A stretch of 64,000 nucleotides of DNA. Source: Phytohabitans houttuyneae. Its GTDB lineage: Bacteria > Actinomycetota > Actinomycetes > Mycobacteriales > Micromonosporaceae. A program made the position numbers and the translations under genes. The DNA lies in contig NZ_BLPF01000001.1 of NCBI RefSeq assembly GCF_011764425.1, positions 620,001 to 684,000 on the forward strand, in the 5' to 3' direction. Below are positions 33,977 through 43,800 of this stretch, piece by piece. Position 1 is the first letter of the stretch. Each line of letters opens with the position of its first letter. The notes under the pieces were generated by a model. That model was given only the letters and a program-made list of their open reading frames with translations. It was not told the origin of the DNA and ran no database searches.

Positions 33977-35060
33977 GCGACGCGGCCTCAGCGTTCGCGT
34001 CAAGCTCACCCTCAGCTACGCGGGATTCCTTCTGTTTGCCGGAGTCCTGCTGCTTGCGGTCGTCTGGTTCTTCCTCCTGCGGCAGCGGTCGAGCGTCTAC
34101 CTTCCCACGTTCGATGATCTGCTGCTCGCGTTCAATCCGGGCAACTTCGGTCCGCGCATCTTCAGTCCGGCGGCCGTGGTCGTGCTCGCCTTCCTTCTCG
34201 TGGTGGGCCTGGTAGGCGGCTGGGTTCTGGCAGGCCGCATGCTCGCCCCGTTGACGCGGATCACGAGCGCCGCGCGGAAGGCGGCGAACGGGTCTCTCTC
34301 GCATCGGATCGAGCTGGAAGGACGCGGCGACGAGTTCCGCGTGCTCGCGGACGCCTTCGACACCATGCTCGCGCAGCTGGAGACGCGGGATGCGGAGCAG
34401 CAGAGGTTCGCGGCCAACGCCTCCCACGAGCTGCGCACCCCGCTCGCGGTGATGCAGACCATCCTGGACGTCGCCGGTCAGGATCCCAGTCCGGACGGCC
34501 GCGAAGAACGCCTCCGCGCCGTCACCGCCCGAGCGATCGCGCTCACCGAAGCGCTGCTCATTCTGGGCCGTGCCGACCAGCGACTGTTCGTCCGCGAGGA
34601 TGTCGACCTCTCGCTTCTGGCGGAGGAGGCTGTCGAGACGCTACTTCCCCTCGCGGAGAAGCACCATGTCGCCGTCGAAACCTCCTCGGATCCCGCCATC
34701 ACCGTCGGCTCGCACGCGCTCCTGCTGCAGATGAACACGAACCTCCTGCACAACGCCATCGTCCACAACCTGCCCGAGAACGGCACGGTGCGGATAGCGA
34801 CCAGCATGGACGCCGAAGGCGTCACGTTGACGGTCGAGAACACCGGCGAACGGCTCCGCCCGGAGTTGATCTCGACGCTGACCGAGCCGTTCCAACGTGG
34901 CACCGGCCGCATCCGCAGCGACCAGGCCGGCGTCGGCCTGGGCCTGGCGATCGTGAAGACCATCGTCCGGGCACACGACGGAACCCTGACGCTCACCCCG
35001 GGAGTCGCCGGCGGTCTCCGCGTCACCGTGCGGCTGCCCATCGCTCAGGTACCGCGCTGA
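33969..35060 (+). CDS. vanS: VanS-type sensor histidine kinase
   Basis: 363 residues from the GTG at 33969. Two membrane helices flank a short extracytoplasmic loop (about residues 13-33 and 60-80; the loop is only about 30 residues). HAMP follows, then the H-box FAANASHELRTPLAV and the ATPase boxes TNLLHNAIVHN and AGVGLGLAIVK. The start is chosen by similarity to streptomycete VanS (which I recall beginning at DR...LSVR); an ATG at 33951 is an alternative. Its first bases overlap the vanR stop codon. The short sensor loop is as in actinobacterial VanS that detect vancomycin-type glycopeptides. Confidence 0.92.
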   Translation: MDRRRGLSVRVKLTLSYAGFLLFAGVLLLAVVWFFLLRQRSSVYLPTFDDLLLAFNPGNFGPRIFSPAAVVVLAFLLVVGLVGGWVLAGRMLAPLTRITSAARKAANGSLSHRIELEGRGDEFRVLADAFDTMLAQLETRDAEQQRFAANASHELRTPLAVMQTILDVAGQDPSPDGREERLRAVTARAIALTEALLILGRADQRLFVREDVDLSLLAEEAVETLLPLAEKHHVAVETSSDPAITVGSHALLLQMNTNLLHNAIVHNLPENGTVRIATSMDAEGVTLTVENTGERLRPELISTLTEPFQRGTGRIRSDQAGVGLGLAIVKTIVRAHDGTLTLTPGVAGGLRVTVRLPIAQVPR

Positions 35061-35061
35061 G

Positions 35062-35118
35062 CGGCCGTCGGACAGCCCGTGAGCGGCAAGCCGGGTTTGC
35101 TTGACCGACGGGCCGTCA
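35062..35118. terminator. Terminator-like hairpin between convergent vanS and vanX
   Basis: CGGCCGTCGG near the vanS stop pairs with CCGACGGGCCG near the vanX stop, with a one-base bulge and an internal CCCG/CGGG pairing. It fills the 60-bp convergent gap. Confidence 0.5.
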
Positions 35119-35120
35119 GC

Positions 35121-35753
35121 TCACGCTGCCAGGCGGTCGGCAGCCGCAGTGATGGGGAAGTCGAAGTAGGTGTCGGGGTGGGGCTCGTTCTTCAGCGTGT
35201 AGTGCCACCACTCGGCGTCGTACCGCGCGAAGCCCGCAGTCCTCATGATCGAGCAGAGACGCTCACGGTTTCCGCTCTCGATCGGAGTGATGCCCTCGGC
35301 GCCGTGATGCGAGATCGGGTCCATGAGGTCGTGGCCGCCGCCCATGGCCGCGAGCTCGCCGCTGTCCAAGTGGTAAAGGGTCAGGTCGACGGTGCTGCCT
35401 CGGCTGTGCCCGGACCTGGCGGCGACGTATCCCTGCTCGAACATGTCCGAGCGGTCGATGTTCGGGTAGTGCCGTTGCTTGGTCCGGCCGTCCTCGGGCT
35501 GCCGGGACCACTGCAGGAAGTGGTCCACGGAGTGCTGGGGACGGTAGCCGTCCCACAGCAGCAGGCCGAAACCGAGGGAGACCGCCTTCTCCTGTGCCCG
35601 TGCCAGCGCCGCGCACAGAGCCCGCGTGCCGACCATGCGGTTGACGAGATAACCGTCGACGGGTCTGCCCGTGAAGTTGTCCCACGTGGCGTACTTGGCG
35701 TCCCAGCGGATCCCGGGCACCAGTTCGTCAACGAACACGAAGTCGCCGTTCAT
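35121..35753 (-). CDS. vanX: VanX D-Ala-D-Ala dipeptidase
   Basis: 210 residues. Zinc ligands and catalytic residues are visible: the SGHSRGSTVDL motif (His and Asp) and the EWWHYT motif (Glu and His). VanX destroys the normal D-Ala-D-Ala dipeptide so that only D-Ala-D-Lac enters peptidoglycan. The start codon overlaps the vanA stop codon (ATGA), so the genes are coupled. It is the last gene of the vanHAX operon and converges with vanS. Confidence 0.96.
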   Translation of the reverse strand: MNGDFVFVDELVPGIRWDAKYATWDNFTGRPVDGYLVNRMVGTRALCAALARAQEKAVSLGFGLLLWDGYRPQHSVDHFLQWSRQPEDGRTKQRHYPNIDRSDMFEQGYVAARSGHSRGSTVDLTLYHLDSGELAAMGGGHDLMDPISHHGAEGITPIESGNRERLCSIMRTAGFARYDAEWWHYTLKNEPHPDTYFDFPITAAADRLAA

Positions 35754-36787
35754 CGCTTCTTTCCCCGCAGCGCCGTCGCGATGAGCCGATCGAGCACCTC
35801 GGACAGCGGCAGTCCGGCGGCGGCCATCATCCGGGGATAGCGGCTGTAGGAGGTGAGCCCGGGCAGGGTGTTGACCTCGTTGAGGACCACGCGCCCGTCG
35901 TCGGTGAGGAACAGGTCGACGCGGGCCAGCCCGCTGCAGCCCAAGGCTCGGTAGACCCTCCTCGCGGTCTCCTGGACGAGCCGACGGGATTCTTCGGGGA
36001 TGTCGGCGGGGACGATGAAGGTCGAGTTCTCGGAGCCGGTCTCGGGCGAGTCCTCCTGGTGGATTCGGAAGAACCCGTGCGAGAGGGCGACGCGGTCGAC
36101 CTCGCCGATGAGGAGATCGGGCCCCTGTCCCAGCATCGCGCAGCCGACCTCCCTTCCGGCCACGGCCGCCTCGATCAGCACTTTCGAGTCGAACTGCCGC
36201 GCGGTCTCCAGTGCGCTCGCCAGCTCGTCCTCCCGACCGACCTTGCTGACCCCGAACGACGACCCGGAACGGGCGGGCTTCACGAACACGGGGTACGTGA
36301 GGCCCTCCGGCGCGACCTGCTCGCCGTCCTCGACGATCCGGAACTCCGGCGTCGCGATTCCCGCCCCCCTGGCGACCGTGTAGGCGAGCGACTTGTCCAT
36401 GCAGACGGCGGAGCTTTGGATGTCGCAACCGACGTACGGGATGCCCGACAGCTCCAGCAGGCCCTGAATCGCGCCGTCCTCGCCGAACCTTCCATGCAGG
36501 ACCGGAAGTATCACATCCAACCGGATCTCGTCGGGACGCCCGTCGTGCAGGACCACAAGGCGGTGCACGCTGCGATCAAGCGACAGCACCACCGTGCGTC
36601 CGGCGTCCTCCCACCCGGGCTCAGGCCCGTCGCAGAGCGTCCACTCGCCGCCCGCTGTGATGCCCACCCAGAACGGTTCGTACTTTTCAGTGTCGAGGTT
36701 CTTCGCGACCTCTCGCGCTGACTTGACCGAGACGGAGTGCTCCTCGGACACGCCCCCGAACACGATGCCGATTCTCGACCTAGCCAT
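35750..36787 (-). CDS. vanA: D-alanine--D-lactate ligase (VanA type)
   Basis: 345 residues of the ATP-grasp Ddl family. The omega-loop region HGFFRIHQED carries the His that favours D-lactate over D-alanine in VanA (His244). The C-terminal RVVLNEVNTLPGLTSYSRYPRMM is nearly that of VanA. N-terminal GGVSEEHSVS is typical. It makes D-Ala-D-Lac, to which glycopeptides bind about a thousandfold more weakly. It overlaps vanH by 8 bp and vanX by 4 bp. Confidence 0.96.
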   Translation of the reverse strand: MARSRIGIVFGGVSEEHSVSVKSAREVAKNLDTEKYEPFWVGITAGGEWTLCDGPEPGWEDAGRTVVLSLDRSVHRLVVLHDGRPDEIRLDVILPVLHGRFGEDGAIQGLLELSGIPYVGCDIQSSAVCMDKSLAYTVARGAGIATPEFRIVEDGEQVAPEGLTYPVFVKPARSGSSFGVSKVGREDELASALETARQFDSKVLIEAAVAGREVGCAMLGQGPDLLIGEVDRVALSHGFFRIHQEDSPETGSENSTFIVPADIPEESRRLVQETARRVYRALGCSGLARVDLFLTDDGRVVLNEVNTLPGLTSYSRYPRMMAAAGLPLSEVLDRLIATALRGKKR

Positions 36788-37811
36788 GCTGGTTCTCGCT
36801 CTCGAAATTCAGGCAGTTGAGGAGGCTGTTCTCGATGGTGTCGCGCAGTGCGTGTTCCGTGTAGTACGCCGTGTGCGGGGTGATGAGCACGTTCGGCAGG
36901 CTCTGCAGCCGCAGCACCGTCTCGCTCTCGACGGGATTGGTCCGGCGGTCGGTGTAGAAGATCCCTTCCTCTCCCTCGAGCACGTCCAGCGCCGCGCCGC
37001 CCAGCCGCCCGCTCTCCAGCGCGTCCAGGAGGGCCTCCGTGTCCAGAAGTGGCCCGCGACCGGTGTTGACGATGAACGCGCCGGGCTTCATCCGCCCGAT
37101 GCGCCGGCGGTCGAGCAGGTGATGCGTGTCCGCGGTCAGCGGGGTGTGGAGCGTCACGATGTCGCTCTGCCGCAGCAGCTCGTCGAGCGGAACGTGGTCC
37201 GCGGAGGTCTTCGCGCGGCTGTCGTTGGCAAGGATGCGGCTGCCGAAGCCTCGCAGTCGGTCGATGACCGCGGTGCCGATGCGTCCCGTTCCGACCACTC
37301 CGACGGTCAGGTCCCGCAACTCTTTACCGCGGACCTCGCCGAGACGGTAGTCGTGCATGTCGACGCGGCGGATGACGGACTTCGCGTGGCGCACAGCCAT
37401 CAGCATCAGCATCAGCGTGTAGTCGGCGACGCTGTCGGGCGAGTAGGCGACGTTTCCGACCGCGATGCCAACGCTCGCCGCGTAGGTCACGTCGAGGTGG
37501 TTGTCGCCGATGCTTCTCGTGGAGATGTACTCCACGCCGGCGCCGCGGAGCGCGAGAAGCGTGGGATTCGACACCTGAGACTTGTGGCCGATACTGATGC
37601 AACGGTTTCCGATAGCCAGCTCGACATTGGCGTCGCAGACCGGCTCCGCGATGATCGTCGGGCGCACGCCGACGCGAGGCGCGACCTCTCGCAGCAGGAC
37701 GGCCTCGTCCTTCTCGCATCCGTAGAACGTGATCCCGCTTCTAACCGCGGAAGGGGCGGGGGCCAGCAACCCGCTGCGGTGCCCGGTTCGTGCTGCTGCT
37801 CTGTAGCTCAT
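36780..37811 (-). CDS. vanH: VanH D-lactate dehydrogenase
   Basis: 343 residues. NAD-binding motif VGVVGTGRIGTAV near residue 175, then ISTRSIGDNHLDVTYAASVGIAVGNVAYSPDSVADYT split across the catalytic domain, and the C-terminal NVLITPHTAYYTEHALRD with the active-site His. It reduces pyruvate to D-lactate for the VanA ligase. The first 25 residues extend beyond enterococcal VanH, as in actinomycete forms. The ATG is placed directly after the promoter module TTGACTGGGAGGC, so the leader must be very short. Confidence 0.95.
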   Translation of the reverse strand: MSYRAAARTGHRSGLLAPAPSAVRSGITFYGCEKDEAVLLREVAPRVGVRPTIIAEPVCDANVELAIGNRCISIGHKSQVSNPTLLALRGAGVEYISTRSIGDNHLDVTYAASVGIAVGNVAYSPDSVADYTLMLMLMAVRHAKSVIRRVDMHDYRLGEVRGKELRDLTVGVVGTGRIGTAVIDRLRGFGSRILANDSRAKTSADHVPLDELLRQSDIVTLHTPLTADTHHLLDRRRIGRMKPGAFIVNTGRGPLLDTEALLDALESGRLGGAALDVLEGEEGIFYTDRRTNPVESETVLRLQSLPNVLITPHTAYYTEHALRDTIENSLLNCLNFESENQHG

Positions 37812-37818
37812 GCCTCCC

Positions 37819-37877
37819 AGTCAAGGCAGCGAGGCGTTGTCAGCCCGTATCCGGTTTTCGATACACCTACGATATGC
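37819..37877 (-). promoter_or_regulatory. VanR box/promoter module, copy C (vanHAX promoter)
   Basis: The minus strand reads CATATCGTAGG-TGTATCGAAA-ACCGGATACGGG, then CTGACAACGCC, CGCTGCC and TTGACT, seven bases before the vanH ATG. TATCG direct repeats 11 bp apart suit an OmpR-type dimer such as VanR. Confidence 0.8.
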
Positions 37878-37896
37878 GGCTTTCCGAGAATCCGGA

Positions 37897-38664
37897 TCAT
37901 GACGTTCTCCCGATCAAGATTCCCCTGTCCGCGTGGAACCGCTGGAATACATGCAGGGGCAACGACGCAGAATCCGAATTGTGCGAGTAGCCCGACGGAT
38001 TGTGGAACCGCACTACCCCGCCGTCGACCGCATAAGCGAGTACGAGATGCCCGCCCCGATGCGGATCAATAGTGTCTGGGTCCCGAATCTCCGCGGATAC
38101 CGAGGCGATCATGACCTGCCCAGGCCGCACCTCGCGAGATGACAACTGGATCGGTGTCCGCTCGACCAGTTGGCAGCTAAAACCGAACTGCGAGCCCACC
38201 CATGCCATGAAGGGCCTGTAGAGCATCCCTTGGACTTCGCCCGAAGGTTCCACCACGTAGCAGCCCCACTCGAGGGCCAGATCAATGAGTTCGCGCATCG
38301 GTAGCCGAACATCGGTCCAACCGTGTAACAGCGACTGTAGGCACGCGAGACCGCAGACCTTGCGAGACCAAAACAGATACTCCTCCTTCGAGCGGTATCC
38401 ATCGGACGCCCAGTCGTTGGCGTGTGATGAATCGGTACGCCGCAAGGAGACCGCAACCCCGGACGGCTCGGTGCGTCGCATGACAACCTCGTCGTTCTGC
38501 TCCAAACATCCCCACTGCGAGACGCAACGAAGGTTTCCGTTGTCGGATGGGACGGTCGAAGCAGGTCCCCTCGGAGACGGCGGCAGACGCGGCTCGGCGG
38601 ACGTTCGTGCGCCGTGAGCGGCGATCGCGTCGCGGCCGATGGAACCCAGGTCGCTAGATGTCAT
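37897..38664 (-). CDS. C39-like cysteine peptidase under VanR-type control
   Basis: 255 residues. Residues about 95-255 look like a peptidase C39-type papain fold: the Cys region WSRKVCGLACLQS, the His region GGHLVLAYAVDGG, and the third catalytic position RFHNPSG. No signal peptide or membrane helix is seen, and the first 80 residues are low-complexity. The ATG at 38664 lies at the same distance after TTGACT as the vanH start, which decides the start. It is transcribed towards vanH from its own box. I know of no such peptidase in described van clusters. Its substrate is unknown. Confidence 0.75.
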   Translation of the reverse strand: MTSSDLGSIGRDAIAAHGARTSAEPRLPPSPRGPASTVPSDNGNLRCVSQWGCLEQNDEVVMRRTEPSGVAVSLRRTDSSHANDWASDGYRSKEEYLFWSRKVCGLACLQSLLHGWTDVRLPMRELIDLALEWGCYVVEPSGEVQGMLYRPFMAWVGSQFGFSCQLVERTPIQLSSREVRPGQVMIASVSAEIRDPDTIDPHRGGHLVLAYAVDGGVVRFHNPSGYSHNSDSASLPLHVFQRFHADRGILIGRTS

Positions 38665-38670
38665 GTGCCG

Positions 38671-38730
38671 AGTCAAGACAGCGCGGCGTTGCCAGTCCGT
38701 ATGCGGCTTTGGATATGCCGCCGATACGCC
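38671..38730 (-). promoter_or_regulatory. VanR box/promoter module, copy D (C39 peptidase promoter)
   Basis: The minus strand reads CGTATCGGCGG-CATATCCAAA-GCCGCATACGGA, then CTGGCAACGCC, CGCTGTC and TTGACT, six bases before the ATG. It aligns without gaps to the vanH copy over about 58 bp. Confidence 0.8.
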
Positions 38731-38945
38731 GAGCGCCGGCGACCCGGTGTCCGGCGGCGCGCGACGCGGCGCCGACCGGCGGCGCGGCGCCAACCTCGCC
38801 GCGCACGTATCCGGCAAGCCGCCACGAACGCCTGCCTTACCCGGCGCAGAAGCCGAAGTGAAGCCGCTCTGTGGTGCCATTTGCGCGCCGCTCTTTTGTC
38901 GAGCGGTGTCGTGGCGTCGTGTTCGCGATTCGCGGGGGAACAGCC

Positions 38946-40784
38946 GTGCGTGTAACTGATGGGAAGACGATCGCCGCCGCGCTCCTGGTCGGTGCGCTGT
39001 TGGCGGTGGGGGGCTGGGTCACCGTCCCGGCGCTGGGAATCGCGGACGGCGCGCCGGATACCGGTGCCGCGTACGGGTTCGTATCCCGGATCGACGTGGG
39101 GCCGGAGAAGCGTGGCTGCTCCGGTACGCTCGTCGATCCGGAGTGGATAGTCACGGTGAAGTCCTGCCTCACCGGCGCGGTGCCGGTGCCGGGTGGGCCG
39201 CCGCTAACCCCCATCCGGGCGAGCGTTGGCACCGCGGTCGACCAGCCGGTGGTCGAGATACAGGGGCATCCCGACCGCGATCTGCTGCTCGCCCGGCTCG
39301 GCAAGCCGGTGACCGGTGTGACACCGGTGCGGATCGGCACGACCGCGCCGCATGCGGGTGAGGCACTGCAGGTGGCCGGCTACGGGCGTACGGCAACCGA
39401 ATGGGCACCCGAGCGGGCGCACTCAGGCACGTTCACGGTCCAGTCCGTCGCGGCCGGCACCATCGACGTGGCGGGCGACCCGGCGGCGTCCGCGACCGTC
39501 TGCCAGGGGGACGCGGGGGGTCCGGCGCTGCGGCAGATCGCTGGCGGTGTAGAGCTCGTGGCGGTGAGCAGTCTGTCGTGGCAGGGCGGGTGTCTCGGCG
39601 TCCCGGCGACGGAGGTCCGGCGCGGCGCCGTGCAGACACGGGTCGACAACGTCAAGGAGTGGATCCAGCAGACGCTGCGCGAGTCCTTCGTGCGGCTCAA
39701 CCCGAGCGGACAGGTGCTCGATACGCGGTCCGGCCTGGGCGCCGCAGCCGGCACCCGCGCGGCGCGCAGCACCACGACATTCACCGTCGCCGGCGTTGGC
39801 GGCGTGCCTGCGACGGGCGCGCACGCGGTGCTGGTCGACGTCACGGCGGTCCCGGCGACGGGGACGGGCACGTTCCTGACCCTGTACCCAGCAGGCGTCA
39901 CAGCCTCCGGCGGACTGTCCATGGTGAACACCCGATCCGCCGCGGTTATCTCGAACACGGCGGTCGTGCCGCTGCGGGCAGACGGCAAGCTGTCGGTCTA
40001 CACGCACAACGCCGCGGACATCGTCATCGACGTACAGGGCTACTACACCCGTGGTGCGGGTGGCGGCTTCGTGCCGCTGGATCACAGCGGCCTGGCGGAC
40101 ACGCGTAGCAGCGGCGGCGCCATCCCCGCGAGGGGCAGCCGTACGTTCACGGTCGCCACCACCGGCGGCGCCATCCCGGCCGGCGCCAGTGCCGCCCTTT
40201 TGGACGTCGTCGTCGTGGACGCGGCCGACGGCGGCTGGCTCGGCGCCTACCCGACCGGTGGCAGCAACAACCGCAGCGTCATGGACTTCGTCCCCGGCGA
40301 GACTGCGCACGCCGTGTCCGTACGGCTAGGCACGGATGGAAAGACCACCTTTACCAACAACAGCAACGCCCCGATCCACCTGGTACTCACCGCCACGGGA
40401 TACCACACGGCGAATCCGGCCTCCGGCTGGGGCCTGCGAACCACGAACGCGACGCGACTGCTGGACACCCGCGCGAACGGCGGCGCGCCGTTGGCCGCCA
40501 GCACTGTCGTCGACGTCGCGCTCGGGGTACCGAGCGGCTGGGCGGCGGTGCTCAACCTCACCGTTGTCGACAACACCCAGAGCGGGTTCTTGCGGGCGTG
40601 GCCGGTCGGTGGCACCGAGCCGGCGACGTCACTGGCCAACTACCCCAGCCCTGGAGGGGTCCGTTCCGGGCTCGCCGTCGTCAAGGTCGGCACAGACGGC
40701 AAGGTGCGGATCCGCAACCGCAGCCAAGGCAGCACGCATCTGCTCGTCGATGTGCAGGGCTGGTTCGCCCCGCCGATCGCCTAA
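38946..40784 (+). CDS. Secreted pseudoprotease with three DTR-type C-terminal repeats
   Basis: 612 residues from the GTG behind GCGGGGGAA. A signal peptide or anchor helix spans about residues 6-28. A trypsin-fold domain follows, but the His block reads WIVTVKSCL instead of TAAHC and the Ser block reads CQGDAGGPAL instead of GDSGGP. His and Ser are thus both replaced, and only an Asp (HPDRDLLL) is in place, so it is probably inactive. Residues about 255-612 hold three repeats, each with a DTR motif (VLDTRSG, LADTRSS, LLDTRAN), a domain common in exported actinobacterial proteins. It lies 31 bp before the polymorphic toxin gene, so it may help its export or presentation. Confidence 0.8.
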   Translation: MRVTDGKTIAAALLVGALLAVGGWVTVPALGIADGAPDTGAAYGFVSRIDVGPEKRGCSGTLVDPEWIVTVKSCLTGAVPVPGGPPLTPIRASVGTAVDQPVVEIQGHPDRDLLLARLGKPVTGVTPVRIGTTAPHAGEALQVAGYGRTATEWAPERAHSGTFTVQSVAAGTIDVAGDPAASATVCQGDAGGPALRQIAGGVELVAVSSLSWQGGCLGVPATEVRRGAVQTRVDNVKEWIQQTLRESFVRLNPSGQVLDTRSGLGAAAGTRAARSTTTFTVAGVGGVPATGAHAVLVDVTAVPATGTGTFLTLYPAGVTASGGLSMVNTRSAAVISNTAVVPLRADGKLSVYTHNAADIVIDVQGYYTRGAGGGFVPLDHSGLADTRSSGGAIPARGSRTFTVATTGGAIPAGASAALLDVVVVDAADGGWLGAYPTGGSNNRSVMDFVPGETAHAVSVRLGTDGKTTFTNNSNAPIHLVLTATGYHTANPASGWGLRTTNATRLLDTRANGGAPLAASTVVDVALGVPSGWAAVLNLTVVDNTQSGFLRAWPVGGTEPATSLANYPSPGGVRSGLAVVKVGTDGKVRIRNRSQGSTHLLVDVQGWFAPPIA

Positions 40785-40814
40785 CCACGCCTCCGGACCG
40801 GATTGGAGTACGTC

Positions 40815-43800
40815 ATGCGCAAGACCAGGGTGAGGGTACTCGCCGCGGTGGTCGTGGCGATCCTGGGTGGTGGCCTGCTGGTCGCGCCGCAGCGCGCGGC
40901 CGCGGCCGATGGCAGCAGCGACCGGGCACTGGCCGTCGAGCTGTTGACCTCGGGTGGCCCGTCGACCCGCCGTGCGGCCGAGTCCGCCCTCCTCGGCTCC
41001 GACGCGGACCTTCGCGAGTTCGTTGCCGCCGGCCGGACGGCGGCGCAGCAAGCCGACGACCGGACGGCGGCCCAGGTACTGGCCGGGATGGACGGTCCGG
41101 CGTTGCGCGCGGCTGCGCTGAGCGCGCTCGACGGGCCGCCGGAGCAGCTGCGCCAGTTCGTCGAAGAGGGTTGGAGGCAACCCTGGGCGGCGGACGAGCG
41201 GCTGCGCGTCCACCGGGTGTGGGAGGCTGGCGGCCCGCGGACCAAAGAGGCGGCGGCCACCGCCCTGGCCGGCACGGCCGAGGATTGGTCCGAGTTCCTG
41301 CTGACCGGCCGGGCCGCCGCCGAGCTGGCCGACGACCGGCTCGCCGCGACCCGGATGCTGGCCGGCGCCCCCAACAGCAGCGGGGCGAACCTCGACACGG
41401 CGGCCCAGCGGGCGCTGGGCGGCAGCGCCGACGAGCTCCGCGAGTTCTTGGTGTACGGGCAGTTCGTGGCCCGGGCGCGGGACACCGAGCTTGCCTCGAT
41501 CAAAAGCCTGACCGAGCAGGCGAAGCAGGCCGGCGAGACCACCGCGCGGGAGTCCCTCGCCGCGGCGGAGGCCTCGGCGCGGGCGGTGAACGCGGCGGCG
41601 GAGGCGAAGCGGGCGGCGCAGACCGCGGCGGCCGAGGCGCAGGCGGCCGGCGGGGCGGCGGCGAAGGCGTCGGCGGCGGCCGGCCGGGCGGCAGACGCGG
41701 CGGCTGGTGCGGCGCGGGCCGCCCGGGAGGCGGTCGCCGCGGCCAACGCGGCCATGCGGGCGGCCCAGGTGGCGGCCGACGGCGCGCGTCGGGCCACGGC
41801 GGCGGCGTCGCTGACCGCGCAGGCGGCCGCACATGCCCAGCGTGCCGCGGCGAACGCGCGGACCGACGCCGACCAGGCGGCGGCGGCGCGGGTGGCGGCA
41901 CAGGCGGCCCGGGACGCGGCCGCCAAGGCGCGCGAGCTGCAACAGGTCAAGGCTGAGCGGGACCGGGCCATCGCGCAGGCCCAGGCGGCGGCCCAGTCCG
42001 CGCACAGCGCCGCCGCGAACGCGGACGCCGCCGCCGTCGCCGCGGACGAGGCGAGCCACCAGGCGGGGGTGTCGGCGGCCCAGGCCCAGCGGGCCCGCGA
42101 GGCGGCCGCGGCCGCACAGCGAGAGGCACACGCCGCGGCCCGCGCGGCGGACCGGGCGCTGTCGTTCGCCCGTGCGGCGGCCGCCGCTTCGGACCAGGCG
42201 TTCGCGTTCGCCGCGCAGGCGGCCGACCACGCCGATCGCGCGGCCGCGGCCGCGGAAACCGCCGCTGAACAGGCCGGCATCGCGGAGAAGGCGGCGGAGG
42301 AGTCGGCCAAGCACGCGGAGGCCGCCGTGCAGGCCGCCAACGTCGCGGTGGCCGCCGCAAACCAGGCGGTGACGCTGGAACAGCTGGCCCGGCAGGAGGA
42401 GGCCGCGCGGCTGGCCGAGTGGACTGAGCAGGGCGTCAAGGACGCGCAGGACGCCGCCGCGCTGGAACAGGCCGAGGGTCGCGACGCGGGCGAATACGCC
42501 GCGTGGAACCGCACGCTGCTATGGGACACCGCGGAGCAGGACCGGATACCTCCGGCCACCAGGACGGTGCTCGACGAGGCGGCGGCTCCCGGCGCGCCGA
42601 CCCAGGTGGTGCTCGACCGGGGCCGCCGGGCCGCGGCGACGCTCGTCGCGACCGGCGGCGAGTGGACCCGCGCCGCCGCCGAGGACGCGCTGGCCGGTGA
42701 CGAGTTCGAGATGCGGATCTGGTTGGCGACCGGGCGTGCGGCCGCTGCCGGCGAAGACGACCGGGAGCGGGTCTGGCGCCTCGTCGACACGCTGCCGGAC
42801 GGGCCGGAGAAGACCGCCGCCCGAACGGCGCTCGACGGCGACAACGCGGCTGTGGCGGCGTTCCTGCGCACCCGCGCCTATACGGGCAAGACCGTAGACG
42901 ACCGCCGCAAGATCTACGCGATCCTCAACGCCAACCCGGGGCCGAACGTGAAGGCCGCGGCCGAGCGGGCGCTGGCGGGTACGCCCGCCGACGCGCACCA
43001 GTTCCTGCGCGCCGGCCAGCACACCGCGCGGACCGCGGACAACCGCCTGGAGATCAACCGGATCATGGACGCCGGCGGTGCCGAGGTGAAGGCCGCCGCC
43101 CAGGTGGCGCTCGCCGGACCTGGCTCCTACGCCTCCTACTTCCTCGCCGTCGGCAGGTACCACGCGGCGCAGCGGGACTACGAGCAGGCCACCCACGTCG
43201 AGGCCGTGCACGCGCTGATCAAGCAGGCACAGCAGTACGCGCAGACCGCGCGGGCGGATGCCGCGGAGGCCAACCGGGTCGCCGCGATCGCCCGCGACGC
43301 CGCGGAGGAGGCCAGGCAGTGGGCCGCCCAGGCGATCGCCTCGGCGGACCTGGCCGCCCGGCACGCGGCCGACGCCCAGGCGGCGGCCGCGGCGGCCAAG
43401 CGTTCGGCGGACGAGGCCGCGCAGTCGGCGCAGACCGCGCGCAACGCTGCCAACTCGGCCCAGGCCAGCGCGAACGCCGCCGCCCATTCCGCTGCCACGG
43501 CGTCTGCGGCCGCCAAGCGCGCGCAGTCCGACGCCCGTTCCGCGCAGGAGGCGAAGCGGGCCGCGTACCAGGCGGCGTACGAGGCCAGCAACGACGCATC
43601 CCTCGCCGCGCAGGCGGCGAAGGAGGCGATGGATATCTACTCCAACCGTCTGCGTACCTGGCAGCAGAACGACCGCAGCGAAACCGCGGGCACCGATCCC
43701 GACGAGAGCGGGTCGGCGGCAGACCATCACCGCTACTGGTCTTGCCTGTCGGTCAACGCCACGACCATGCCGAAGTCCTGCCTGAACGTGTACCTCAGCT

